Positions 32,008 through 32,185 of a stretch of 32,185 nucleotides of DNA are shown in pieces. The notes beneath the pieces were generated by a model. That model was not told where the DNA came from. It was given only the letters and a program-made list of their open reading frames with translations, and searched no databases. Each line of letters opens with the position of its first letter. Positions within the stretch are counted from its first letter, which is position 1. A program made the position numbers and the translations under genes. This DNA comes from Bacteroidota bacterium (GTDB lineage Bacteria; Bacteroidota; Bacteroidia; AKYH767-A; OLB10), in NCBI GenBank assembly GCA_016717325.1, contig JADKFV010000042.1, positions 1 through 32,185 of the forward strand. Reading direction: 5' to 3'.

Positions 32008-32025
32008 TTTTTTTACATAAAATAA

Positions 32026-32185
32026 ATGGATTCAAAATTAATACTCGCAACGGTAGGAATTTATTCTGCATTACTATTCGTAATTGTATGGCTCACCAGC
32101 CGCAAAGCAAACAACGAATCGTACTTCATTGGCAATCGTTCATCGCGGTGGTATCTTGTTGCCTATGGCATGATAGGGGCATCGC
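32026..32185 (+). CDS. Sodium:solute symporter, N-terminal part
   Basis: The 53 visible codons read MDSKLILATVGIYSALLFVI, then VWLTSRKANNESYFIGNRSS and RWYLVAYGMIGAS. A first helix is followed by NNESYFIGNRSSRWYLVAYG and the start of the second helix. This order, with the SYFIGNR loop, is typical of the SSS family of sodium-driven transporters. Substrate cannot be inferred. The gene continues past the right edge. Confidence 0.8.
   Translation, partial: MDSKLILATVGIYSALLFVIVWLTSRKANNESYFIGNRSSRWYLVAYGMIGAS

Overview
The window looks like a chromosomal segment of a Bacteroidota (Bacteroidetes) member, probably of the Chitinophagales/Sphingobacteriales type. The DNA is AT-rich and genes lack Shine-Dalgarno sequences. 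Several promoters fit the Bacteroidetes -7 consensus TAnnTTTG. Lineage-typical families are present: a secreted protein with a type IX secretion sorting domain, DUF4199, YwqK-type repeat proteins and RHS C-terminal cassettes. The taxon is inferred from these traits, not from a marker gene.

Layout. 1-183 is the start of a GHMP sugar kinase (minus strand) cut by the window edge. 184-6960 is an accessory island. It holds two short RHS proteins (1145-2374 and 4236-5549) that share a nearly identical core and then switch abruptly to unrelated C-terminal domains. Around them are candidate immunity genes (682-1055 frameshifted, 2482-3384, 3590-4090, 5600-5932, 6305-6676) and RHS remnants near 453-592 and 6806-6843. 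The second RHS protein ends in a JAMM-type metal-binding motif. 6962-8932 carries two toxin-antitoxin pairs: an apparently intact DUF433/DUF5615 pair and a RelE/ParE pair whose toxin has an in-frame stop. Between about 3390 and 9170 lies a family of paired-hairpin repeats (about 110 bp), three of them in a 111-bp tandem array.

From 9201 the window becomes ordinary chromosome. There is a DUF4199 / GT2 / GT4 operon (minus strand), the small SRP RNA (11939-12033), a transaldolase-like aldolase, an FkbM methyltransferase and DinD. These are followed by a SAM methyltransferase, a methyltransferase-GT2 fusion, and a NarL-type two-component system with a membrane partner. Next come two tandem single-stranded-DNA-binding proteins, a small CxxC membrane peptide with an M13 metallopeptidase, three small lipoproteins, an LtaS-like sulfatase overlapping a diacylglycerol kinase, SUI1/YciH, a T9SS-sorted secreted protein, RecR, and the start of a sodium:solute symporter.

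Functional links. The LtaS-like enzyme and lipid kinase overlap and could form a diacylglycerol-releasing and recycling pair. The RHS cores look like a recombination platform for swapping toxin tips with cognate immunity genes. Several genes (682, 16585, 27700 and two sites near 29650) are each restored by adding a single base, mostly in short T or A runs. This suggests either deletion-type sequencing errors or real decay, and it affects how several genes should be read. No tRNA, rRNA, CRISPR array or transposase gene was seen.
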